Shown: positions 1 through 6,983 of the stretch, piece after piece
Numbering within the stretch: the stretch's first letter is position 1
How the letters are laid out: every line of letters begins with the position of its first letter
NCBI GenBank assembly: GCA_964633355.1
Contig: CAZWGO010000020.1
Location: 1 to 39,312, forward strand
DNA from: Micavibrio_B sp964633355
Lineage (GTDB): Bacteria > Pseudomonadota > Alphaproteobacteria > Micavibrionales > Micavibrionaceae
Reading direction: 5' to 3'
Length of the DNA: 39,312 nucleotides
Program-made: the position numbers and the translations under genes
The notes under the pieces: model-generated
What the model saw: the letters and a program-made list of their open reading frames with translations, nothing else
Told to the model about the DNA's origin: nothing
Database searches by the model: none

Positions 1-30
1 AATATGAAGACCGGGTTCTAATCTAGATCA

Positions 31-555
31 ATGCAATTCACGACAATCCGCCCGCAAGAAGAAGACATTGACCGCCTTGCCGATCTGTATCGCGAATGTC
101 GCCGCGCGTCAGATATGCCTATTCTGCCCGATTATTTTAAAAGCCTTCCTGAATGGGTTTTTAGCGAGACATGGAAATCTGTATTTTTAAATTCTGCGTA
201 CCGCGCGAAACTGGCAGTAATCGATGGCAGATGGATCGGATTTTATGTTGTCGGCGCGATAGACGAAGATTTCGCCGGTAATCTAAAGAACGTTACTCTG
301 CCCGAACACTGCGGCGAACTGCATCAAATATATCTCCTGCCCGATTACTATGCCAAAGGCATCGGCAAAACACTTTATGAAGAAGCCAGACAAGACCTGA
401 AAGAACTGGGCCACACTCATTTTATTTCCTGTACCTATCAGGAAAATGAAAAAGCCAAATCATTTTACCAAGCTATCGGCGCAAAACATTTAAAAGATGA
501 CGTCCTCGGCGCGCCTTGGCACCGAGCCGTCACTTTTTATATAGATGCTATCTAG
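31..555 (+). CDS. GNAT-family N-acetyltransferase
   Basis: A 174-residue cytosolic protein of the GNAT fold, which transfers an acetyl group from acetyl-CoA to an amine; the substrate cannot be read from the sequence. The second half shows the usual layout: a strand ending in HQIYLLPDYYAKGIGKTLYE, where the K-G-I-G-K segment matches the Q/RxxGxG/A pyrophosphate-binding loop. It is followed by the strand HFISCTYQENEKAKSFYQAIGA, typical of motif B (Asn/Glu then FY near the end of the fold). Length is normal for a single-domain GNAT. The ribosome-binding site before the ATG is weak. A TAA at 19-21 may end an upstream gene outside the window. It is convergent with the terD-like gene. Family assignment is solid; specific role unknown. 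Confidence 0.85.
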   Translation: MQFTTIRPQEEDIDRLADLYRECRRASDMPILPDYFKSLPEWVFSETWKSVFLNSAYRAKLAVIDGRWIGFYVVGAIDEDFAGNLKNVTLPEHCGELHQIYLLPDYYAKGIGKTLYEEARQDLKELGHTHFISCTYQENEKAKSFYQAIGAKHLKDDVLGAPWHRAVTFYIDAI

Positions 556-568
556 AGTTATAATCGAC

Positions 569-673
569 GAAAAACGAGCCGAAAATTCTGCGTTTCGAGA
601 ACCGGACCGGAGTGTACTTTAATGTATACGAGGACCGGAAGCACAGAAACGCTGGATTTGCAGGCCGTTTTTC
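569..673. repeat. 28-bp imperfect inverted repeat, possible bidirectional terminator
   Basis: The gap between two convergent genes holds arms at 569-596 and 646-673 that match as inverted repeats at 22 of 28 positions. The outer ends are GAAAAACG and CGTTTTTC, so each strand would give a long stem ending in a U run. The inner ends GCGTTTC/GAAACGC pair perfectly. The 49-bp centre has further CCGG-containing repeats. It could be a bidirectional terminator or a small palindromic element; the sequence alone does not decide. Confidence 0.55.
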
Positions 674-682
674 TAAGATTGA

Positions 683-1339
683 TTATGTCGCGACGATAAT
701 GCCGTACTCGGTGGCGATCTTCGGCAACCCGCCATCTTCCAGCGTCCCGAGACCATCGAAAAACCAGTTTGCGCCTTCACGCATCAATGTTCCAACGGTA
801 ACAGCTGTCGCTTTATGGTTCTCCTCGAATTCTTTATCGAGATTGAAGCGCATCAATTCGATACTCGTTTCAGGGTTGCTGATACGCAGGAAACAATTGC
901 GCACGCTTTTGAAATTATGTTCGCGCACGCCCGCATCGTAAATGGAAATGACGAAACTTAAAGAAGCGACTTCATAAGGCAGCGCCATCAAATCGACCAG
1001 CATGATCTCGTCATCACCGTCGCCGGCACCGGTTCGGTTATCGCCGCGATGTTCAACTTCGCCGCCGGCACTTTTCAGATTGTTATAAAAGATAAAATCC
1101 TCGTCCATACGGGTCTTGCCGTTCTTGTCGAGAAGAAAAATACTGGCATCCAGATCCGGCGCTTCGCCGTCAAAGCCGATGACATCCCAGCCCACACCGA
1201 TTAAAATGGTTTTAATCGTCGGATCGAGACGTGTCAGATTGACCTGCTCGCCGCGTTTCAACTGGAAGCTTTTTACTTCCTTGCCGGAGGCCGCATCATG
1301 GGATGCTTGCGCGGATGTAGTGATATTAACTTCGGTCAT
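683..1339 (-). CDS. terD: TerD-family tellurium/stress resistance protein
   Basis: A 218-residue cytosolic protein of the TerD domain family, whose members bind calcium and occur in tellurite, colicin, phage and stress resistance clusters. The family hallmark is visible in the middle: GDNRTGAGDGDDEIMLVDL, the acidic loop that forms the calcium site, preceded by the strand with D-L-D-A-S-I-F-L-L. The N-terminus carries a linker ending in SFQLKRGEQVNLTRLDP, the usual start of the domain. A GGGA ribosome-binding sequence lies 6 nt before the ATG. It is downstream of the TerA-like gene on the same strand, 79 bp away. No TerC, TerB, TerZ or TerF gene is visible nearby, so the pair may act in general stress physiology rather than tellurite export. 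Role inferred from family. Confidence 0.88.
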   Translation of the reverse strand: MTEVNITTSAQASHDAASGKEVKSFQLKRGEQVNLTRLDPTIKTILIGVGWDVIGFDGEAPDLDASIFLLDKNGKTRMDEDFIFYNNLKSAGGEVEHRGDNRTGAGDGDDEIMLVDLMALPYEVASLSFVISIYDAGVREHNFKSVRNCFLRISNPETSIELMRFNLDKEFEENHKATAVTVGTLMREGANWFFDGLGTLEDGGLPKIATEYGIIVAT

Positions 1340-1349
1340 ATGAATTCCC

Positions 1350-1423
1350 GGTAGGCGGTAAGCGGTAAACAGTAATAATAATAGATTAATACTTCTCTAC
1401 TGCCTACTGCAAACTGCCCTACC
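1350..1423. repeat. Inverted set of 7-bp repeats between the ter genes
   Basis: The intergenic space is almost entirely heptads. The left half reads GTAGGCG, GTAAGCG, GTAAACA, GTAATAA (1351-1378). The right half reads CTACTGC, CTACTGC, AAACTGC, CCTACC (1397-1423), the same repeat in inverted orientation, so GGTAGG...CCTACC can close a long imperfect hairpin. The right half starts at the stop codon of the upstream gene. A related run lies at 23730-23757. Confidence 0.6.
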
Positions 1424-2162
1424 TCTTCTCCCCTACGTCCCACTCGATACCAAATCCGAAAGCGCGGTCCATTTCGGCCTGTCCGGGGAAATATTCAGTA
1501 TAATTGGTCACTCTGATACCGTTTCTGACATTTTCGATCCCTGCCACGGCGCAGATATCCATCTCCTCATTGGGAGAGCCAATCGTCACCACCATCGGTT
1601 TTTCATTCGGGATTCTCAGCTGGATTTGCGGACGAAATTCCGCCCAGTTCGATGCGCCTTTATATATATAGACATAAAAAAGAACCCGCTTGATCTCGCT
1701 CCATTTCGCGCCGTTGATCCTGATCCATTCATCATCGCCGTCACGGTCGCCGGTTTGCTCGTCATCGGACAGGGCCAAAAAAGGCTTGTCGTTAAAATTG
1801 CCATGCAGATTGCCGAAACATTGCAAGGCGCCGCGCTGCCCGTCCTGTAATTCATAAAGGCAGCCCAGATCCAGGTCGACATCACTCTTGGCTGTCAATC
1901 CAAGCAATTTGCCGATTTTCGAGCCGACATCTTTAACCTGACTATCCCACGATGCCGCAATGGTGATCATGCCAAATCCTTCTTTGGACGGGGTAACCGA
2001 CAGGCTGTCGCCGCGAGTCCCTAAATGATCGATGTTGCTGCCTTGCGTATTCGGATCTAAAAATCCTGCCGCGCCGCGTGCTCTTCCGTGGCCGGAAAAC
2101 TTGGCGCGGTTTTCATTGGCCTTGGCAAGGCCGCTTTGGGAAACATCTATTGAATCGGGCAT
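1419..2162 (-). CDS. terA: TerA-like tellurium resistance family protein
   Basis: A 247-residue protein of the TerD/TerA superfamily. The acidic calcium loop is visible as LSDDEQTGDRDGDDEWIRI, and the preceding strand contains DVDLDLGCLYEL, the typical TerA/TerD pattern of alternating acidic and hydrophobic residues. The first ~60 residues are polar and glycine-rich and probably flexible. It is shorter than enterobacterial TerA and corresponds to one domain of it. An AAGGAA sequence precedes the ATG by 5 nt. It is probably co-transcribed with the downstream terD-like gene and is divergent from ettA. The TerA label is less certain than membership of the superfamily. Confidence 0.75.
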   Translation of the reverse strand: MPDSIDVSQSGLAKANENRAKFSGHGRARGAAGFLDPNTQGSNIDHLGTRGDSLSVTPSKEGFGMITIAASWDSQVKDVGSKIGKLLGLTAKSDVDLDLGCLYELQDGQRGALQCFGNLHGNFNDKPFLALSDDEQTGDRDGDDEWIRINGAKWSEIKRVLFYVYIYKGASNWAEFRPQIQLRIPNEKPMVVTIGSPNEEMDICAVAGIENVRNGIRVTNYTEYFPGQAEMDRAFGFGIEWDVGEKR

Positions 2163-2269
2163 GAAATTCCTTGTTTTCTATAATTTATAAACCAAATGCT
2201 TGCGGAATAGACAAACAGCCGCTATCAAAATTCATCCCAAAAAAACCTTAAGGATTTCCGGAGATCATA

Positions 2270-3949
2270 ATGGCCGCTTATCAATATGTCTACACGATGC
2301 ATAATATGGTTAAGTCCTATCCCGGCGGTAAAACCGTCCTGAACGGCATTACCCTGTCCTTTTTGCCCGGCGTCAAAATCGGCGTTTTAGGCCCAAACGG
2401 CTCCGGTAAATCAACCCTGCTGAAAATCATGGCCGGCGTCGATAAGGAATTTACCGGCGAGGCATGGGCGGCTGAGGGCGCGCGCATCGGCTATCTCGAA
2501 CAGGAACCGCAGCTCGACCCGACTAAGAATGTTATTGAAAATGTCATGGAAGCCCTCGGCCCCATCAAATCCAAAGTCGACCGTTTTAACGCTATCGGTT
2601 TGGAAATGGCCGAAGAAGGTGCCGACTTCGACACGCTGATGGTCGAAATGGGTGAATTGCAGGAACAGATCGATGCCGCCGATGGCTGGGAAATCGAACG
2701 TACGGTCGAGATCGCGCTCGATGCGCTGCGCTGCCCGCCGCCGGAATCGGATGTTAAAAATCTGTCAGGCGGTGAAAAACGCCGCGTAGCGCTCTGCAAA
2801 CTACTGCTTGAGAAACCGGACCTGCTATTGCTTGATGAACCGACCAACCACTTGGACGCGGAATCCGTTGCCTGGCTGCAACGTCACCTCGAAGATTACA
2901 AAGGTACCGTCATCATGGTGACGCATGATAGGTACTTCCTTGATAACGTCACCAGCTGGATTCTCGAACTCGATAGAGGCCGCGGCATTCCTTATGAGGG
3001 TAACTACACCGCCTACCTGACGCAAAAACGCAAACGCCTCGAACAGGAATCCAAGAGCGAGGAAAACCGCCAGAAAACGCTCGATACCGAGCTTGAATGG
3101 ATTCAGGCCTCGCCAACCGCGCGCCGCAAAAAATCAAAAGCGCGTATTTCGGCTTACGAAGATATGCTGGCCGAAAAAGAGAACGACACAGTGGGCCGCG
3201 CCCAGATCGTTATTCCGGCCCCGCCGCGCCTCGGTCATCTGGTCTTGGAAGTCAACGATATCTCCAAAGGCTTCGGCGACCGCTTGCTGATCGATCATCT
3301 GTCTTTCAACTTACCCGCAGGTGGCATCGTCGGCGTCATCGGCCCGAACGGCGCCGGTAAATCGACCCTGTTCAAAATGATCACCGGCAATGAAGCACCG
3401 GATAGCGGCACGTTCAAAGTCGCTGAATCAGTTAAACTCGGCTATGTCGATCAAAGCCGCGATAATCTCGATGATACAAAGACAGTCTGGGAAGAAATTT
3501 CCGACGGTCTCGACATTTTGGAACTCGGAAAAATCAAAATGCCGTCAAGAGCCTATGTCGGAGCCTTCAATTTCAAAGGTGGCGACCAGCAAAAGAAACT
3601 CGGCCAGCTTTCCGGAGGTGAACGCAATCGTGTCCATTTGGCTAAGATGCTTAAAAGCGGCGCCAACGTCCTCCTCCTCGATGAACCGACCAACGATCTC
3701 GATACCGAAACACTGGCCGCTCTCGAAGAAGCGCTTGAGCAATTCCCGGGCTGCGCTGTGGTCATCTCGCACGACCGCTGGTTCCTTGATCGCCTTGCCA
3801 CTCATATATTGGCATTCGAAGGCGATTCCCAAGTCGTCTGGTTCGAAGGCAATTACGAGGATTACGAAGCCGACCGCAAACGCCGCCTCGGCCTAGCCGC
3901 CGACCAGCCGCACCGGATTAAATATAAGCCATTAACAAGAGCGGCGTGA
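2270..3949 (+). CDS. ettA: Energy-dependent translational throttle protein EttA (ABC-F ATPase)
   Basis: A 559-residue soluble tandem ABC ATPase. EttA binds the ribosomal E site and gates entry into elongation according to ADP/ATP ratio. Domain one has the Walker A GPNGSGKST at residues 41-49, signature LSGGEKRR near 165 and the Walker B/switch run LLLLDEPTNHLD. Domain two has GPNGAGKST near 358, LSGGERNR near 447 and LLLDEPTNDLD. Between them is the charged linker with KRKRLEQESKSEE, and domain one carries the long insert typical of the EttA arm. There are no membrane segments, so it is not a transporter. Length is the usual ~555 residues. A GGAG lies 6 nt before the ATG. It is monocistronic in this view and divergent from the ter genes. 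Confidence 0.95.
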   Translation: MAAYQYVYTMHNMVKSYPGGKTVLNGITLSFLPGVKIGVLGPNGSGKSTLLKIMAGVDKEFTGEAWAAEGARIGYLEQEPQLDPTKNVIENVMEALGPIKSKVDRFNAIGLEMAEEGADFDTLMVEMGELQEQIDAADGWEIERTVEIALDALRCPPPESDVKNLSGGEKRRVALCKLLLEKPDLLLLDEPTNHLDAESVAWLQRHLEDYKGTVIMVTHDRYFLDNVTSWILELDRGRGIPYEGNYTAYLTQKRKRLEQESKSEENRQKTLDTELEWIQASPTARRKKSKARISAYEDMLAEKENDTVGRAQIVIPAPPRLGHLVLEVNDISKGFGDRLLIDHLSFNLPAGGIVGVIGPNGAGKSTLFKMITGNEAPDSGTFKVAESVKLGYVDQSRDNLDDTKTVWEEISDGLDILELGKIKMPSRAYVGAFNFKGGDQQKKLGQLSGGERNRVHLAKMLKSGANVLLLDEPTNDLDTETLAALEEALEQFPGCAVVISHDRWFLDRLATHILAFEGDSQVVWFEGNYEDYEADRKRRLGLAADQPHRIKYKPLTRAA

Positions 3950-4063
3950 TCTTAAAGGGACCAAGAGCGGGCTTAATTCCGTAAATGGAATAACAGCAAT
4001 GCGCTTACCTGTTTTTTACCTATTCGGGTTGCATTAACGCGCGCAATGGCTAATTCTATTGCC

Positions 4064-5854
4064 ATGAAAAAAATCTCTTTTCTCGCCATTATTTCGTCAA
4101 TTTTGATCCTGTCTTTACCGCAGGAGGCAAACGCAACCGCCGCCGCCATATTCGGCCCGCCGAAAAAAGGAGAGGCCGCCGAAGCTGCGCCGGAAATTCC
4201 CAAGGATGCGCTAAACCGCGAAACACCGCGCGGCACGCTATCCGGTTTTATTTCGGCTATCGGCCAAAGTGACTATGAGAAAGCCTCCAGCTATTTGAAC
4301 TTAAGCTACTTGCCGAAAACACAGGCACAAGCTCAGGCAACCACTTTGGCCAAGGGCTTGCAAACCCTCATGGATAACGGCTCGTGGATTTCACCTGCCT
4401 CGATGCTCAGCAACGATCCGCTCGGCAAGATCGATGACGGATTATCCGATGGTGTTGAGCGACTCGGCACGCTCAAAGCTAACGATAAATCTGCAGATCT
4501 CTTGGCAGAAAAAATAACCAGCGATGACGGCGTTTCGATCTGGCTAATCTCGACTCAAACGGTCAAACAAATTCCAAGACTTGTCAAAAACCTGCGCACC
4601 TCGAGACTGGACCGCGCCTTGCCGGATTCTTTGCTTGAGCCAAAATTCTGGGGCGTTCCGGTCGGTCACTGGATCGCCATGCTCGGCCTTGTCGGCGCTG
4701 CCTATATCGTCTCATGGGCGTTCGTATGGGCATTGGCATGGGTCACGCGCAAATGCTGGAAAAACAAAGACATCAATAAAAAACATGTGATCGACGCCTT
4801 CGAACTTCCCGTCCGGCTTTATGTCGCCACATGGGTTTTTGTTATTTCTTCTGTACAGATCGGGATCTCCGTCGTCGCGCGCCAGCATTTCAGCCAGATC
4901 ACGATTATCGTCGCATGGGTATCGCTTGCTCTCCTAATGTGGAAGCTGATCGACGTCATAGCGGAAACATCCCAGAAAAAACTGATCGAAAAAGGCAAAT
5001 ACGGCGCGCTCTCCGGCGTTCATTTTTTCCGGCGCATGGCGAAATTTATTTTCGCAGCGATTGCCACTTTCGTGACGCTTGGTACGATCGGCATTGATGT
5101 CACCGCCGGTCTTGCCGCTCTCGGTATCGGCGGTTTGGCGCTTGCTTTCGGTGCGCAAAAGACAATCGAAAATTTTATCGGCTCGATCATGGTCATCTTC
5201 GACCAGCCGGTGCGCATCGGCGATTACTGCAAAGTCGGTGATATTGCCGGTACGATCGAGGATATCGGTATGCGCTCGACGCGAATTCGCACGCTGGATC
5301 GTACCGTGATTACCATTCCAAACGGTGATTTCTCCGCGCAGCGTATTGAAAATTACGCGCATCGCGATCAGTTCCGTATCTATTCTAAACTGGGTTTCCG
5401 TATGGATGCCACCGCCAATCAAGTGCGTTATCTGATCGTCGAGATTCGTTCGCTTTTATATTCTCATCCGAGGATCGATAGCAAATCCGCCAATGTAAAA
5501 TTTATCGGCTGGAGTGACTATGCGACATTCATTGAAATCGCCGCCTATGTCGTAACACGCAACAACGATGATTTTATGGAAGTGCGCGAAGATATCTATT
5601 TGCGCATCCTTGATATCATCGAGAAGAGCGGCGCGACATTGACGACACCTGCAACGCCGTTTGCACAATATTTCCCGTCTCCGACCGATGAAAGTAAAAC
5701 CGTCAAGGCCGAAGCCGAGCAAAAAATTCAGGAAATGCAGGAAAAAGGTGATCTACCGATACCCAAATTCGACACATCAAAAATCGATTCGCTTAAAGCC
5801 AGTATCGAATACCCTCCCAAAGGTTCTTCGTCTTATAAGGGCAAGAAGGAATAG
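4064..5854 (+). CDS. MscS-family mechanosensitive ion channel
   Basis: An inner-membrane channel protein of about 596 residues. The start MKKISFLAIISSILILSLPQ looks like a signal peptide, so I chose the ATG at 4064 over the in-frame ATG at 4046; neither has a good ribosome-binding site. A soluble periplasmic N-terminal part of ~150 residues follows. Then come membrane segments (HWIAMLGLVGAAYIVSWAFVW and two more) and the MscS core: the pore helix GLAALGIGGLALAFGAQKTIENF, then FDQPVRIGDYCKVG and the beta domain GTIEDIGMRSTRIRTLDRT, with IPNGDF. The C-terminus is a polar tail rich in Lys and Glu. It probably releases solutes on osmotic downshock. It ends exactly where the convergent hydrolase gene ends. 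Confidence 0.9.
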   Translation: MKKISFLAIISSILILSLPQEANATAAAIFGPPKKGEAAEAAPEIPKDALNRETPRGTLSGFISAIGQSDYEKASSYLNLSYLPKTQAQAQATTLAKGLQTLMDNGSWISPASMLSNDPLGKIDDGLSDGVERLGTLKANDKSADLLAEKITSDDGVSIWLISTQTVKQIPRLVKNLRTSRLDRALPDSLLEPKFWGVPVGHWIAMLGLVGAAYIVSWAFVWALAWVTRKCWKNKDINKKHVIDAFELPVRLYVATWVFVISSVQIGISVVARQHFSQITIIVAWVSLALLMWKLIDVIAETSQKKLIEKGKYGALSGVHFFRRMAKFIFAAIATFVTLGTIGIDVTAGLAALGIGGLALAFGAQKTIENFIGSIMVIFDQPVRIGDYCKVGDIAGTIEDIGMRSTRIRTLDRTVITIPNGDFSAQRIENYAHRDQFRIYSKLGFRMDATANQVRYLIVEIRSLLYSHPRIDSKSANVKFIGWSDYATFIEIAAYVVTRNNDDFMEVREDIYLRILDIIEKSGATLTTPATPFAQYFPSPTDESKTVKAEAEQKIQEMQEKGDLPIPKFDTSKIDSLKASIEYPPKGSSSYKGKKE

Positions 5855-6829
5855 CTAAACTTCGCTTTCCCACATTTGCGGCACCAGCGCATAGCCCGAT
5901 TTTGAAGACTCTACATGGCCGAGCCCGGGAAAGCTTAAATGCATGCCGCCGATACGAATGCGGTCGCTCGACACTTCATCCAGAATACGCGCACGGGATT
6001 TAATCGCTTCTTTCGGATCGATATCGAAGGTCAGTGACCATTCAGGATGGGTAAACTGAAGCGCCTGCATATGCACGATATCGCCCCAGATCAAAAGCTG
6101 CTCGCCGCCGTCCGTAATTCTAAATCCGCAATGGCCCGGCGTATGGCCTTTTAAGTCGACGCTCGTAACGCCGCTGAAAATATCGTCACCGGGTTTGAAG
6201 GTTTCGATCTGTCCGGTCAGCTTATAAGGCGTTAAATTGGTCCTTGCCGCATCGAAAGCCGCTGCCGCCCCACTCCGCGCAGCTTTTTCCTCGTCACTGA
6301 ACCAGAAATTCATTTCCGGCGACGAAATCCGAATAACCGCTTTTTTAAACACCGGCTGGCCCGTTTTATCAGTCAGCCCTTTTACATGATCCGGATGGGC
6401 ATGGGTCAGGAGAATTTCGTCGATATCCGAAGGCTGATATCCCGCAGCATTAAGGTTTTCCAGTAAATGCCCGGTTCCCGGGCCGTAATCCGCCGCACCG
6501 GTATCGATCAAAACCAGCTTGCTACCGGTATTGACCACGAAGGTATTTAGATACCCTGGAATATGATCGGTCTGGATAAAAGCCTTTCTTTTCAATTGGT
6601 TAATCTCTGACATTTTAGGATTCAGTACGATTCCTGCCCCCATTTCCATACCGCCGTCGAAAATACTGGTGACCTGAACCCCGCCAACTTTTGTTCTGTA
6701 AACACCAGAGACTTGCCCCTTTGCTTTAGGGGCTGCGGCATGTGCGACATTGCTCAAAGATGGGTTCATTATTCCTACTCCTGCGACAACGCCGATACCG
6801 GCAATAAAATTACGTCTGTTAAGCGGCAT
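5855..6829 (-). CDS. Tat-exported metallo-beta-lactamase-fold hydrolase, methyl parathion hydrolase-like
   Basis: A 324-residue zinc hydrolase. The N-terminus has a twin-arginine signal (NRRNFIAG, then a hydrophobic stretch and an AHA-type cleavage site near residue 31), so it should fold in the cytosol and act in the periplasm. The di-metal ligands are all present: H143, H145, D147, H148 in THAHPDH, H233 in GHTPGH, D250 in WGD and H297 in MHLSFPG. The pattern NTGSKLVLIDTGAADYGPGTGHL and the ending HLSFPGLGH closely match methyl parathion hydrolase and its relatives, many of which are lactonases or arylesterases, so the true substrate is open. An AGGAG lies 8 nt before the ATG. A 16-bp palindrome just upstream may regulate it. 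Confidence 0.9.
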   Translation of the reverse strand: MPLNRRNFIAGIGVVAGVGIMNPSLSNVAHAAAPKAKGQVSGVYRTKVGGVQVTSIFDGGMEMGAGIVLNPKMSEINQLKRKAFIQTDHIPGYLNTFVVNTGSKLVLIDTGAADYGPGTGHLLENLNAAGYQPSDIDEILLTHAHPDHVKGLTDKTGQPVFKKAVIRISSPEMNFWFSDEEKAARSGAAAAFDAARTNLTPYKLTGQIETFKPGDDIFSGVTSVDLKGHTPGHCGFRITDGGEQLLIWGDIVHMQALQFTHPEWSLTFDIDPKEAIKSRARILDEVSSDRIRIGGMHLSFPGLGHVESSKSGYALVPQMWESEV

Positions 6830-6854
6830 GGGCGGATCTCCTGAAATCGTTGTT

Positions 6855-6870
6855 CATTATCTAGATAATG
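6855..6870. promoter_or_regulatory. Perfect 16-bp palindrome, candidate operator
   Basis: CATTATCTAGATAATG is a perfect palindrome centred on CTAG. It lies 26-41 bp upstream of the hydrolase start codon and about 115 bp upstream of the first DotA-family gene, in the divergent intergenic region. Size and position suit a dimeric repressor operator. No regulator gene is adjacent, so its protein is unknown. Confidence 0.45.
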
Positions 6871-6912
6871 GAATGAATTAGGAAAGTATGGTAGGCTTAA
6901 GGCAAGAAAATA

Positions 6913-6927
6913 AATAAAATTTTATCT
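6913..6927. repeat. Shared AT-rich palindromic word (copy 1)
   Basis: AATAAAATTTTATCT, containing the 12-bp palindrome ATAAAATTTTAT, lies just upstream of the dotA-like promoter. The identical 15-mer recurs at 31127-31141 and its first 12 bases at 13390-13401. The other two copies are next to TTAA-N7-TTAA sites. Confidence 0.5.
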
Positions 6928-6937
6928 ATTTGGCGCG

Positions 6938-6962
6938 TATAATATGACTGTGAAAACAGTCA
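6938..6962 (+). promoter_or_regulatory. -10 TATAAT box followed by a 7-bp dyad with GAAA loop
   Basis: A perfect TATAAT stands at 6938-6943, about 40 bp before the start of the first DotA-family gene; no strong -35 is seen. It is followed at 6945-6962 by TGACTGT-GAAA-ACAGTCA, a perfect 7-bp inverted repeat with a GNRA-type loop. Transcription would start inside or next to the dyad, so it may be an operator rather than a full RNA hairpin. Confidence 0.5.
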
Positions 6963-6983
6963 CTTAACTGAGGGTTGCTCCTT

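Noticed and set aside
15..29. GTTC-N7-GATC before the acetyltransferase gene, resembling a LexA box
   Set aside because: One half-site is wrong and no promoter elements are visible with so little upstream sequence.
3966..3995. ATTCC/GGAAT hairpin after ettA
   Set aside because: The stem is only 5 bp and no U tract follows.
4046..4063. Upstream ATG for the MscS-type channel
   Set aside because: It adds six residues before a typical MKK signal peptide and has no ribosome-binding site.
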